A DNA stretch of 64,000 nucleotides from Porphyromonadaceae bacterium W3.11 (GTDB lineage: Bacteria; Bacteroidota; Bacteroidia; Bacteroidales; Porphyromonadaceae), in the NCBI GenBank assembly GCA_030434245.1, contig JAUISX010000001.1, forward strand, positions 124,001 through 188,000, read 5' to 3'. Below are positions 51,824 to 60,138 of the stretch, piece by piece; positions within the stretch are counted from its first letter, which is position 1; the number at the start of each line of letters is the position of its first letter. Below the pieces are notes generated by a model. That model was not told the DNA's origin. It ran no database searches and saw only the letters and a program-made list of their open reading frames with translations. The position numbers and the translations under genes are program-made.

Positions 51824-53140
51824 CTAGAATATCTGTATCATTAGCATCCCCATGACAATAGCTGTCATCGTAGCGACGATACCAGGAATCATGAAGGAGT
51901 GATTTAGAACGTATTTTCCTATCCTTGTCGTCCCTGTACTGTCAAAGTTGATAGCTGCAACAACGGTAGGATAATTGGGAATAAAGAAATAGCCATTCAC
52001 TGCTGGGAAAAGAGCTATTAAGTACATAGGACTGAGGCCTAAAGCTATACCAAGAGGCATAATCGCTCTAACAGTGGCAGCTTGGCTAAATAGTAAGATC
52101 GACATCACAAATAGAGCTACCCCAAATAACCACGGCATACTCTGTACCATTTCCTGTAATGTAGTGATAAATACATCTAGATTGCCTTGGATAAAGGTGT
52201 CCCCCATCCAGGCGATACCAAATATAGCAATAACAGCTTGCATGCCAGCCACAAAGACATTTCCTCTTGCGGCCTTAATACCGTCAGTCTTTGTGACTAG
52301 TAGAATGAGAGCTGCTGCTGTGAGCATTAAGATCTCAATGATGGCTGGCATACCCATAGCTATAGTCTCGCCATCGATATTGAAAGTCGGCTTAAGTGAT
52401 GAAATGGAGCCAAATAGTACGATCAGCACTGTAGCGAGAAGGAATACAATGACACTAAACTTGGGCTTCCAGCCAAATGTAACAGCTTCGCCATCCTTAG
52501 GTAGGCTAGACTCAGAAACCAAGCCTTCTTTTAAGCGTCTTTGATACTCTGGATCATCAACAAGCTCCTTACCAACCTTCATGCTAGATAGAGCTCCTAC
52601 AAGCACTCCGATAAGTGTGGCAGGGATACTGATTTTAAGGATGTCAAAGAGTGTGATGTTAAAGCCAGCTAGGAGACTTAATAATGCTACTGTTGCAGCT
52701 GAAATAGGGCTTGCTGTAATAGCCTGTTGTGAAGCAATCACTGATATCCCTAACGGGCGTTCAGGTCTTACCTTTGTCTCCTTAGCAACCTCTGCAATCA
52801 CGGGCAGGAGTGAATAAGCAACGTGCCCAGTTCCTGCAAGGAAAGTAAAGATATAGCACACAAAAGGTGCAAAAATAGTGATCTGTGCAGGATGCTTACG
52901 TAGAAAACGCTCCGCTACTCCCACCATGTAATCAAGACCGCCTGCAGCTTGCATAGAGGCTACAGCTGAGATAACGGCAGCAATCATGAGCATCACATCG
53001 ATAGGAGGAGAGGTAGGCATCAACCCGAAACCAAAAGTGAGGATCGCTAATCCCGCTCCTCCCATGACACCGAGTCCAATACCACCAAGGCGAGCTCCAA
53101 TGATAATTGCTAGAAGAACAAATAAAAGTTGTAATAACAT
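51824..53140 (-). CDS. dcuB: Anaerobic C4-dicarboxylate transporter, DcuA/DcuB type
   Basis: Inner-membrane antiporter (438 aa) exchanging aspartate, fumarate or malate for succinate during anaerobic growth. It has about ten or more membrane segments throughout and the family N-terminus LLFVLLAIIIGARLGGIGLGVMGG, PTSPPIDVMLMIAAVISAVASMQAAGGLDYMV, and FLAGTGHVAYSLLPVIAEVA. It is first in the operon with asparaginase and porin; promoter TACATTTG on the minus strand at 53188-53195. In this context aspartate made outside would be imported and fermented through fumarate to succinate. DcuA versus DcuB cannot be decided by eye. Confidence 0.93.
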   Translation of the reverse strand: MLLQLLFVLLAIIIGARLGGIGLGVMGGAGLAILTFGFGLMPTSPPIDVMLMIAAVISAVASMQAAGGLDYMVGVAERFLRKHPAQITIFAPFVCYIFTFLAGTGHVAYSLLPVIAEVAKETKVRPERPLGISVIASQQAITASPISAATVALLSLLAGFNITLFDILKISIPATLIGVLVGALSSMKVGKELVDDPEYQRRLKEGLVSESSLPKDGEAVTFGWKPKFSVIVFLLATVLIVLFGSISSLKPTFNIDGETIAMGMPAIIEILMLTAAALILLVTKTDGIKAARGNVFVAGMQAVIAIFGIAWMGDTFIQGNLDVFITTLQEMVQSMPWLFGVALFVMSILLFSQAATVRAIMPLGIALGLSPMYLIALFPAVNGYFFIPNYPTVVAAINFDSTGTTRIGKYVLNHSFMIPGIVATMTAIVMGMLMIQIF

Positions 53141-53187
53141 ATAGAGTACACTCTTTAAGTAAACACATTGATTTTGTTTTGTACCCG

Positions 53188-53195
53188 CAAATGTA
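53188..53195 (-). promoter_or_regulatory. -7 element of the dcuB operon
   Basis: TACATTTG on the minus strand is an exact TAnnTTTG match, about 48 bases before the dcuB start. Confidence 0.5.
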
Positions 53196-53630
53196 CGACA
53201 ATTTAATGAAACTCTTATGTAATAACAAAGTAATTATGTAGCCGAAGAGAAAGCTAAATAATAGCAATAAGTCTGTTCTTGTGCAGAATTAAGACAATCA
53301 GACTTAAGGTTTCTATACCTGGACATGTGATATTGTATGAGAATTTTCAAGACCTCATTACAAGAAAGACGCTACTCTGTAATTCTTCATTTTTACTCTT
53401 TAATCAATAGCCTTCTTAGCAATAACACGATTAAACTAGATAGAGAAATCATCTCACAGATAAAACTAATGTATTTGCTATGATATAAGGTAGGTTTTAA
53501 TTTATCGCAATTAAATGATAATGAATGATTTAATCATAAACAGGTCTTTATGTATTTCCTAATATCTTCTATTTCTTCAGTAGAGCACACATTAGAAGAA
53601 TCCAGTATTTTTCCTGATTCATGACATACA

Positions 53631-53671
53631 AATAAAGCGGTCGGAATTATATAATATCCGACCGCTTTATT
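53631..53671 (-). terminator. Terminator of fabI
   Basis: A 15-bp perfect stem (53631-53645 with 53657-53671) lies 34 bases past the fabI stop. Confidence 0.75.
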
Positions 53672-53704
53672 AATATGTTATGAGATATAATTCTCTATGC
53701 TCTC

Positions 53705-54538
53705 TTAATCAATATCATCTACACCACCCTTAACGTATTGCTCTAGAGCTGTAGCACTCATTCCAGTAGTAGAAAATCCACCATCATTAAAGAGATTTTG
53801 CATTGTGACCTTACGAGTAAGATCGCTAAAGAGAGTAACACAGTAATCAGCACAATCATTAGCATCTGCATTTCCTAGAGGTGCTACTTTCTCAGCAAAG
53901 TGACGTAACATCATCATACCATCTACGCCACTACCAGCAGTTGTCACTGTAGGCGACTGAGAAACAGTATTGATTCGCACGCCTTTCTCTTTACCATAAA
54001 TCAAACCAAAGTTACGTGTAATGGACTCTAATAGAGACTTAGCATCTGCCATATCATTGTAGCCAACAAAGCTACGCTGAGCAGCAATATAGGTTAGAGC
54101 CACTACAGATCCTCCCTCAGCAATAGCATCTAACTTCTTGGCAACTGATAACATTTTATGAAAAGAAATAGCAGAGATGTCCAGCGTCTTGGTCATATTG
54201 GAATAATTAGTGTCATCATAAGGTATTCCCTTACGTACATTAGGACTCATTCCAATTGAGTGAAGCACAAAGTCAATCTTTCCTCCAAGGGCTTTCATAC
54301 TCTCTTCAAAAACCACCTTTAGGTCATCAACTGAAGTAGCATCAGCAGGTATAACAGCTGCACCAGTCTTCTTCGCTAACTCATTCAGAGTCCCCATCCT
54401 GATGGCTACAGGAGTATTAGTCAGGGCTATAGTTGCACCCTCTTCTACACACTTTTCAGCTACCTTCCAAGCGATAGACTGCTCATTAAGAGCTCCAAAA
54501 ATAATCCCCCTTTTTCCTTTCAATAAACCGTATGACAT
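53705..54538 (-). CDS. fabI: Enoyl-[acyl-carrier-protein] reductase FabI
   Basis: NADH-dependent last step of the fatty-acid elongation cycle. SDR-like fold with N-terminal GKRGIIFGALNEQSIAWKVAEKC, HSIGMSP, and the catalytic Tyr-x6-Lys in YNDMADAK; RINTVSQSPTVTTAGSG follows. ATG 54538 (MSYGLLKGK) matches family starts, giving 277 aa; the longer frame adds four residues. It has its own promoter (TATATTTG, minus, 54581-54588) and terminator. FabI is the usual enoyl reductase of this order. Confidence 0.94.
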   Translation of the reverse strand: MSYGLLKGKRGIIFGALNEQSIAWKVAEKCVEEGATIALTNTPVAIRMGTLNELAKKTGAAVIPADATSVDDLKVVFEESMKALGGKIDFVLHSIGMSPNVRKGIPYDDTNYSNMTKTLDISAISFHKMLSVAKKLDAIAEGGSVVALTYIAAQRSFVGYNDMADAKSLLESITRNFGLIYGKEKGVRINTVSQSPTVTTAGSGVDGMMMLRHFAEKVAPLGNADANDCADYCVTLFSDLTRKVTMQNLFNDGGFSTTGMSATALEQYVKGGVDDID

Positions 54539-54884
54539 ATTTATTATCACTTAATTATGATTCAAAAATCTTGTAACAAACAAATATACCAATTAATTTA
54601 TATTCATTCGTGACCCCTAAATGCACAATCTGAATGAAGAGTCTTAGAAAAGCATATTCCATTTTATACATCGGAAAAATGTTCTTCTACCTTCTACCCA
54701 TTCTACATTTGCCTTAAAAACATTCTACCTATATACTAAAATGAAGAAAGAGAATTACCATCAAGAAGCATAATAGCCGATAATCTGTGGAGACAACAAT
54801 TAAAAAAGGATAGCCGGTTTTGGCTATCCTTTTTTAATGTGGCTTTTTAATATCAAACCGAGTATTGTCTAGTGATGTGATGTA
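54539..54884. other. Gene-free stretch between the second porin and fabI
   Basis: It contains the fabI -7 element (TATATTTG, minus, 54581-54588) and the terminator of the porin (54802-54835). Nothing else is seen. Confidence 0.5.
54802..54835. terminator. Terminator of the second porin gene
   Basis: A 14-bp stem (54802-54815 with 54822-54835) includes A6/T6 at its base, so it could act in both directions. It lies about 50 bases past the porin stop on the minus strand. Confidence 0.75.
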
Positions 54885-55913
54885 TCACATGACTTTCACC
54901 CTCCAAGTCACACCAATGTCGAACATTGAAAATTTATCTCTCACGTAAGCATCTGGCTGAGTATTAGTACCAAAGGAATATGAATAATGGCCATGTATTC
55001 GTACACTCTTATCACTTAGTGGGAAGTATTCAAAACCACCTCCCAGCCTAGTAATTTCAGTTCCCTTTAGGACACAGAGGTCGGCATCTGAATCTGTACG
55101 ATTAACGTCATAGGTCCCCTTAGCATAGAGATTTAGCTTATCGATTGGTTGATAAGAGACCTGTCCGACAAAAGTGTAATCCTTTCCTATAAAGGTTTGG
55201 CCAGCTGCAGCACGATTCATGAACTCCAAGTCCATCTGCACCCTATCACTTAAGTAAAATCTATTACCAAGAGAGATATAGTTAATGTACTTATTAGGTG
55301 CATATTCCATCATATTAACGGACCAAATAGGAGCAAAGAAACCATGGTGTCCATGCCAAATAAGATTGTATGCATACATATTTGTCGTAGCTCCAGCAAC
55401 CCTTGAATATCCTACCTGAAAAGGGCTTTGACAGAGCTGAAGGGTAATGTTGTCATTACCTGAAGTTGTAGCATAATCAACACTTACCCCCCATTCATAA
55501 CAAGGGAAGTGGTAGCAAAAAGAAGACAGGAAAAAGCAATCAATAGGAGCTAAGTCCAACTCCCATCCACCTACAAAGACAGGCATTTTCCCTAGTGTCA
55601 ACTTAAGATTTTGTACTGGATGATAATTCAAGAAGAGCCAATCTACAGAATCAAAGAATGCTGCATCTCTATTAATAGCATTGAAGCGTTGTCGATAGGC
55701 ATACGAAAACTTAGAAGTAAGCTCCCCCTTCATAATCAGGTTGAGAATGTTCCCTTTGAAGCCACTTTCTGCTCCTATGACCTCCTTATCCAATAAAGTA
55801 TGCTGAAAATCACCTCTTGCCTCTACCGAAATAGTCATCGGCATACTCTCCTGTGCCATCAGACGAGCACTCCCCCACAATAATATAAATAAAATCAATA
55901 TCCTCTTTTTCAT
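54885..55913 (-). CDS. Outer-membrane porin, OprO/OprP-like, shorter paralogue
   Basis: Beta-barrel outer-membrane protein (342 aa). Signal peptide about 1-20 (ILFILLWGSARLMA-QE). Barrel segments include KFSYAYRQRFNAINRDAAFFD, LKLTLGKMPVFVGGWELDLAP and MQVDLEFMNR-like strands near RVQMDLEFMNRAA. The GKMPVFVGG/LAPIDCFF portion aligns in position with GKQCAAYGG/LNPIEIYE of the porin at 49549, indicating a common family. It lacks the C-terminal Phe, ending in TWRVKVM. It is separated by 56 bases from the YitT-family gene upstream and may be cotranscribed. The substrate is unknown. Confidence 0.78.
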   Translation of the reverse strand: MKKRILILFILLWGSARLMAQESMPMTISVEARGDFQHTLLDKEVIGAESGFKGNILNLIMKGELTSKFSYAYRQRFNAINRDAAFFDSVDWLFLNYHPVQNLKLTLGKMPVFVGGWELDLAPIDCFFLSSFCYHFPCYEWGVSVDYATTSGNDNITLQLCQSPFQVGYSRVAGATTNMYAYNLIWHGHHGFFAPIWSVNMMEYAPNKYINYISLGNRFYLSDRVQMDLEFMNRAAAGQTFIGKDYTFVGQVSYQPIDKLNLYAKGTYDVNRTDSDADLCVLKGTEITRLGGGFEYFPLSDKSVRIHGHYSYSFGTNTQPDAYVRDKFSMFDIGVTWRVKVM

Positions 55914-55969
55914 GGTCTATCAAAATTACATTATGATTTATCCTCTTGACAATTAGATATTTACTAGCC

Positions 55970-56941
55970 TCAGACTCTTATCTTGGTCTTTTTATTCCAC
56001 AAGCCATAAACCTCATTTACAGAGTCTGTAGTAACGAATGAAGGAATCTTATTCTTTCCCAAAAACTCCATCAACTTACCAAACTCATCACGTGCTAACA
56101 AGATCTCCAACTGCACACTTTTCTCATTAGTATAGCCACCAATAATTTCATGAAGTGTCACTCCTCGTCCTATCTTGTGGATAACAAAATCTTGTATCTT
56201 TTGGTATTCTTTAGAGATAATAAAGACTCGAGTCTTGGAACTCATTCCAGACATAAAATTATTCAAAATGATTCCGTTAAGCCAGGTTCCAATTAAGCCG
56301 ATCAAAACTAAGTTGACGTCATTAATAGCAAATGCAGTACAGCAAATCAACCCTCCAGCTACGGTCACAGCAGTTCCGATATTAATACCAGTGTACTTAT
56401 TAATGATCTTAGCTAAGATATCTAACCCTCCAGTTGAGGCGTTAATGCTGAATAGGACACTCTGCGATGCACTTAGAATAACCACGAAGCATAGCAAGTC
56501 AAACCACGGATTGAGAATCGTTTCTCCTGCCACTTCAATAGCAAATATAGACTGCTCAAGATGGGCTATTGAAGAGATAAAATCAATCATCGGACCTAGT
56601 ATCAATGCTGTATAAACGGTTTTAGCTCCGAACTCATTTCCTATCAATACAAAGGCTAAGACCAATAAGATAAAGTTGAGTAGAAAGATCATGCTCCCAA
56701 CGGACATAATAGGGAAAATCTTTGCTAAGACAATGGACAATCCAGTGATAGACCCTACGATTAATTTACTTGGTAATAAAAAGAAATAGACACCAATAGC
56801 ACCTATAAACATTCCGACTGTCATGATTACCAGCTCCACCCAAAACTTCTTAGTCTTAAGTAATGCTAAAACTTTCAAAAGACTTTTTTTTGCATTTTCA
56901 ATAGTAAAAGCATTTTTACTAGGCTTCAGATTGTTCTCCAT
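55970..56941 (-). CDS. YitT family membrane protein
   Basis: Integral membrane protein (323 aa) of the YitT/DUF161 family with a C-terminal DUF2179 domain. Five or six membrane segments between about 35 and 215 (ELVIMTVGMFIGAIGVYFFLLP; FLLNFILLVLAFVLIG; FDLLCFVVILSASQSVLF; VTVAGGLICCTAFAI). The family signature is SINASTGGLDILAKIINKYTGINIGT. The C-terminal cytoplasmic domain is about 235-318 (RGVTLHEIIGGYTNEKSVQLEILLARDEF). The function is unknown in general. TATATTTG (minus) at 57052-57059 is a likely promoter. Confidence 0.87.
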   Translation of the reverse strand: MENNLKPSKNAFTIENAKKSLLKVLALLKTKKFWVELVIMTVGMFIGAIGVYFFLLPSKLIVGSITGLSIVLAKIFPIMSVGSMIFLLNFILLVLAFVLIGNEFGAKTVYTALILGPMIDFISSIAHLEQSIFAIEVAGETILNPWFDLLCFVVILSASQSVLFSINASTGGLDILAKIINKYTGINIGTAVTVAGGLICCTAFAINDVNLVLIGLIGTWLNGIILNNFMSGMSSKTRVFIISKEYQKIQDFVIHKIGRGVTLHEIIGGYTNEKSVQLEILLARDEFGKLMEFLGKNKIPSFVTTDSVNEVYGLWNKKTKIRV

Positions 56942-57051
56942 TATAGTAAACGATTATAAATAATATTTTTTAAGGTATTCAACACACATCTTCTCTATCC
57001 CAAAAAACCTTAATTTTAATCAAGCAAAATAAGGTCTTTTATAATTTCTCG

Positions 57052-57059
57052 CAAATATA
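57052..57059 (-). promoter_or_regulatory. -7 element of the YitT-family gene
   Basis: TATATTTG on the minus strand is an exact TAnnTTTG match with a leader of about 100 nt. Confidence 0.45.
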
Positions 57060-57548
57060 CAATATTTCGTTTGAGCCTACAAATAAGTTATCATTTTGAA
57101 ATAAAACATTCTCAACACCATGAAAACAAAATCACAATAATTATATTCGATTGATTTTCACGACATTACACATCAAAAGGACAGGTCTTTTAATCCTTAA
57201 CGACAGATACTATCCATGCCAAAAGACCACTTTTTCAGGCCATCCACTAACGATTTGAAATAAAAGAAGCTTAAAATAAAGTTTTTTTCAATGATTAAAT
57301 TTTTAACTCTCTACACCACAGAGGATTTAAATACCTTTTTTATACTTTTCAAAACGTAATGCGTTTTGAAAAGTATAAATGGTACTATTACAAGAATATA
57401 TTACGACTCATAATGTCTATATGACTCTCTCTACTTTTATCTAACTCTATCATGTCACATTAGAATACTACCTGCAATCACTTCATGCAGAGATATAGTC
57501 CAAAACGATCTACAGTGCCGTATCCTTGCACTAGTCCTCATTTTTTTG

Positions 57549-57556
57549 TATCTTTG
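57549..57556 (+). promoter_or_regulatory. -7 element of the glycogen-synthase-like gene
   Basis: TATCTTTG is an exact TAnnTTTG match 112 bases before the start codon. Confidence 0.5.
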
Positions 57557-57667
57557 GATGTGGTATTGTATCCCTAATTATTTAGATATATGTAACCAAA
57601 CATTTAAGCTATACACAACCTTAAATAAAAAATTAGGGAGCAAAAAGTAATAAGATAGAATTGTTTT

Positions 57668-58480
57668 ATGTCGAAAAAGAAAGTCCTATACCTAGCCCAA
57701 GAGATATATCCATACCTTGAGGAAAGTCAGGTAGGTAAAGAATCAGAGTTGGTGCCACTAGGTATTATGGAGCGTGGCAATGACATCCGTACATTTATGC
57801 CAAACTATGGCACAATCAACGAGCGTCGCAATCAACTCCATGAAGTGATTAGATTATCTGGCGTCAATCTTACTGTTAATGATAAAGTACACCAATTGGT
57901 CGTAAAGGTAGCCAGCTTAATGCCCCAGCGTATGCAGGTTTATTTCATTGACAATGAAGATTTCTTTGGAAGAAAAGGGGTTTTCAAAAATCCTAAGGAC
58001 GATACGTTTTACGATGACAATGTAGAGCGTTCGGTGTTTTTTATTAGAGGGGTATTTGAGACTATAAAAAAACTTCGCTGGATCCCCGATATCATCCATT
58101 GTCAAGGATGGTTTACAGGATTGGCTCCTCTATACCTTAAAACATTATTTAAGGATGATCCAGCTCTATCCCAAGCAAAAATCGTTTTTTCAACATACGA
58201 CACAACACCACCTTACCCATTTGCAGAAAATCTCACCGAGGTACTGGCTTATGATGGCATTAAAGACCCATTATTAAATGGTAATCAATTGGATAAGGAT
58301 ATGCTAGCACAGCTCATCCTTAAGTACGTTGATGGGATTGTTGTTGCGACATCCGATGCTAGCAAGTCTCTTATGGATGCTATTACCACGTCTGGAGTTG
58401 CCTACCTTGACTATCAAAATAATGAGCAGATCATTGAGTCAATGGCTGAATTTTATGGGAAGCTTGATGCAAGTGATTAA
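57668..58480 (+). CDS. Stand-alone N-terminal half of glycogen/starch synthase (GT5)
   Basis: Protein of 270 aa matching only the N-terminal Rossmann half of GT5 glycogen synthases (full enzymes are about 480 or more). Landmarks: KKVLYLAQEIYPYLEES, RGNDIRTFMPNYGTINERR, VYFIDNEDFFGRKGVF, WIPDIIHCQGWFTGLAPLYL and VFSTYDTTPP. The usual KxGGL substrate loop is replaced by SQVGKESEL, and the whole C-terminal half with the ADP-glucose Glu motif is missing. The frame is clean and ends naturally, so this is a family form rather than a broken gene. Catalysis is unlikely; a binding or regulatory role is possible. It is followed after 158 bases by a DUF4270 gene. Confidence 0.85.
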   Translation: MSKKKVLYLAQEIYPYLEESQVGKESELVPLGIMERGNDIRTFMPNYGTINERRNQLHEVIRLSGVNLTVNDKVHQLVVKVASLMPQRMQVYFIDNEDFFGRKGVFKNPKDDTFYDDNVERSVFFIRGVFETIKKLRWIPDIIHCQGWFTGLAPLYLKTLFKDDPALSQAKIVFSTYDTTPPYPFAENLTEVLAYDGIKDPLLNGNQLDKDMLAQLILKYVDGIVVATSDASKSLMDAITTSGVAYLDYQNNEQIIESMAEFYGKLDASD

Positions 58481-58638
58481 GCTGAAATAACTAAGTAAAA
58501 CTAATATTCCATAAAACTACTAATAGAGTGGTATTTTATAGAGAAAAATCGGAACTTTGCGAGGTTGTCTCTGATAGTATTATATTGCGACTCAGGACGC
58601 CTTACCGTACATTTTTACCAAATAAATAGTCAATCTTG

Positions 58639-60120
58639 ATGAGAAATAAGATATATGCCATCTGTATGATGGTCTTTGCAGCTAGTACTGTCACCCTTTT
58701 CAATGCGTGTGACAATGTTGATAATTCAGTTGGTGCTGATTATCTGCCTGATTATACAAAAAGCAGGGCTATAAACCAAGATTTTAAGATAGATCTCGAA
58801 ACAGTTTCTGCTGATATGTCTAGTACTGGAGCTGATATTAATGGGACCTCATACAATAACATTTACGTTAGCTCCAGCTACGGATTTCTAGGTGCGATCC
58901 CAAATAAGGAATTTGGCAGCATTGAGTGCGAATATCTAACCCAATTTCGTTGTCCAGAAGGGTTTAAGTTTTCACTTCCCCCTATTGATAATAAGATTGA
59001 CTCAGCATTCATTACTATTTATTACAATGGCTACTCTGGTGACCCTATCGCACCTATTGAGATTTCAGCTTATCAACTTAATAAGCCATTGGACTTTAAT
59101 AAGTATTCGATTACTGATGTTTCTGAATATACCAATAAGGACATCTTACTCGGTAAAGTAACCTTTCAAGCTAAGAAAGGGACACCACTTGGCAAGGACA
59201 ATAGCATAAAAGCGATTAAGATACCATTGGATCAAAACTTTGGACAGAATATTTATGATCTAACTCGTGCAGATAGCGAACACTTCGCCAACCAGAGTAA
59301 CTTCGATAAGTTTTTCCCAGGAGTATACCTAACAACGTCTGCTGGTGTGGGTAGCATGATCCGTGTTTATGGTACAGCATTGACCTTTTACTTCCAAATT
59401 GAGGAAGAGGTAAAAGATAAGGAAAGCCCATCGGGCAAGAAGATTGTCAACGTAACTAAGACGCAAGAGTTAGTTCACACCTCAGAGGTCCCTCAGCTTT
59501 CTCGCTTTGCTAATGGAGACCTTAAAAAGCTAATCAAAAAAGCTGAAAATGACACCGACTATACCTATATCAAGTCACCTGCCGGTGTACTGACCCAAAT
59601 AACAATACCAACCGAAGGCATTCGCCAACTATTAGAGGGTGCTCCTGAAGGGTATGAACGTATCTTAAATTCAGTACAATTATCAATATTAGGAGAGAAC
59701 CAACCAAGTCAGGATGAAAATGGAGAGGTCAATAGATATGCTCTTCCAGCACCTGAAGACCTTCTACTTATTCCCGAAGATTCAGTCAAAACATTCTTCA
59801 GTAGGGAGCTAACTGATCTCCAAAGACCATACACTGCTTTTTTGAGCCAGAAGAGTATCCAAACATCGATGTCCTTTGACTTTGGGAACATTTCATCTGT
59901 TGTGCTTAAGCATATTGAAAATAAAGACAACGTTGGTAAAGATCTAAAGTTATGGGTCGTACCTGTAGACAAAACAGTATCTCAGGCTCAGGGAAGTTCA
60001 TCAACAACATCTAGCATATCTAACCTCGTCTTTCCAGCTGCCATTAAAATCCGTTCGAATGAAGAAAATCGGACTATTAAGGTATATGTAGTAGAGAGAA
60101 AAGTAGGAGCTCCATTCTAG
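58639..60120 (+). CDS. DUF4270 family lipoprotein
   Basis: Envelope lipoprotein (493 aa) of a Bacteroidetes family of unknown function. From ATG 58639 the signal peptide ends in lipobox FNAC (Cys24), followed by DNVDNSVGADYLPDY, typical of the family. The remainder is beta-rich (FITIYYNGYSGDPIAPIEISAYQL; GIRQLLEGAPEGYERILNSVQLSIL). A weak -7 like GAACTTTG lies at 58552-58559. It is followed after 18 bases by the AddB-like gene. Surface location is inferred from the family. Confidence 0.82.
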   Translation: MRNKIYAICMMVFAASTVTLFNACDNVDNSVGADYLPDYTKSRAINQDFKIDLETVSADMSSTGADINGTSYNNIYVSSSYGFLGAIPNKEFGSIECEYLTQFRCPEGFKFSLPPIDNKIDSAFITIYYNGYSGDPIAPIEISAYQLNKPLDFNKYSITDVSEYTNKDILLGKVTFQAKKGTPLGKDNSIKAIKIPLDQNFGQNIYDLTRADSEHFANQSNFDKFFPGVYLTTSAGVGSMIRVYGTALTFYFQIEEEVKDKESPSGKKIVNVTKTQELVHTSEVPQLSRFANGDLKKLIKKAENDTDYTYIKSPAGVLTQITIPTEGIRQLLEGAPEGYERILNSVQLSILGENQPSQDENGEVNRYALPAPEDLLLIPEDSVKTFFSRELTDLQRPYTAFLSQKSIQTSMSFDFGNISSVVLKHIENKDNVGKDLKLWVVPVDKTVSQAQGSSSTTSSISNLVFPAAIKIRSNEENRTIKVYVVERKVGAPF

Positions 60121-60138
60121 GAAAAAGCTGAGACGTAT

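Larger units (their letters stand above)
53141..53704. other. Gene-free stretch between fabI and dcuB
   Basis: It holds the dcuB promoter (53188-53195) and the fabI terminator (53631-53671). Between them I see AT-rich sequence with a few weak dyads and no coding frame. Confidence 0.5.
56942..57667. other. Long divergent intergenic region with a large hairpin
   Basis: At 726 bases this is the longest gene-free stretch. It has a -7 element for yitT (57052-57059, minus) and one for the glycogen-synthase-like gene (57549-57556, plus). Between the two promoters, at 57339-57379, lies a perfect 18-bp stem with a 5-nt loop and no T-run on either side. Confidence 0.5.
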
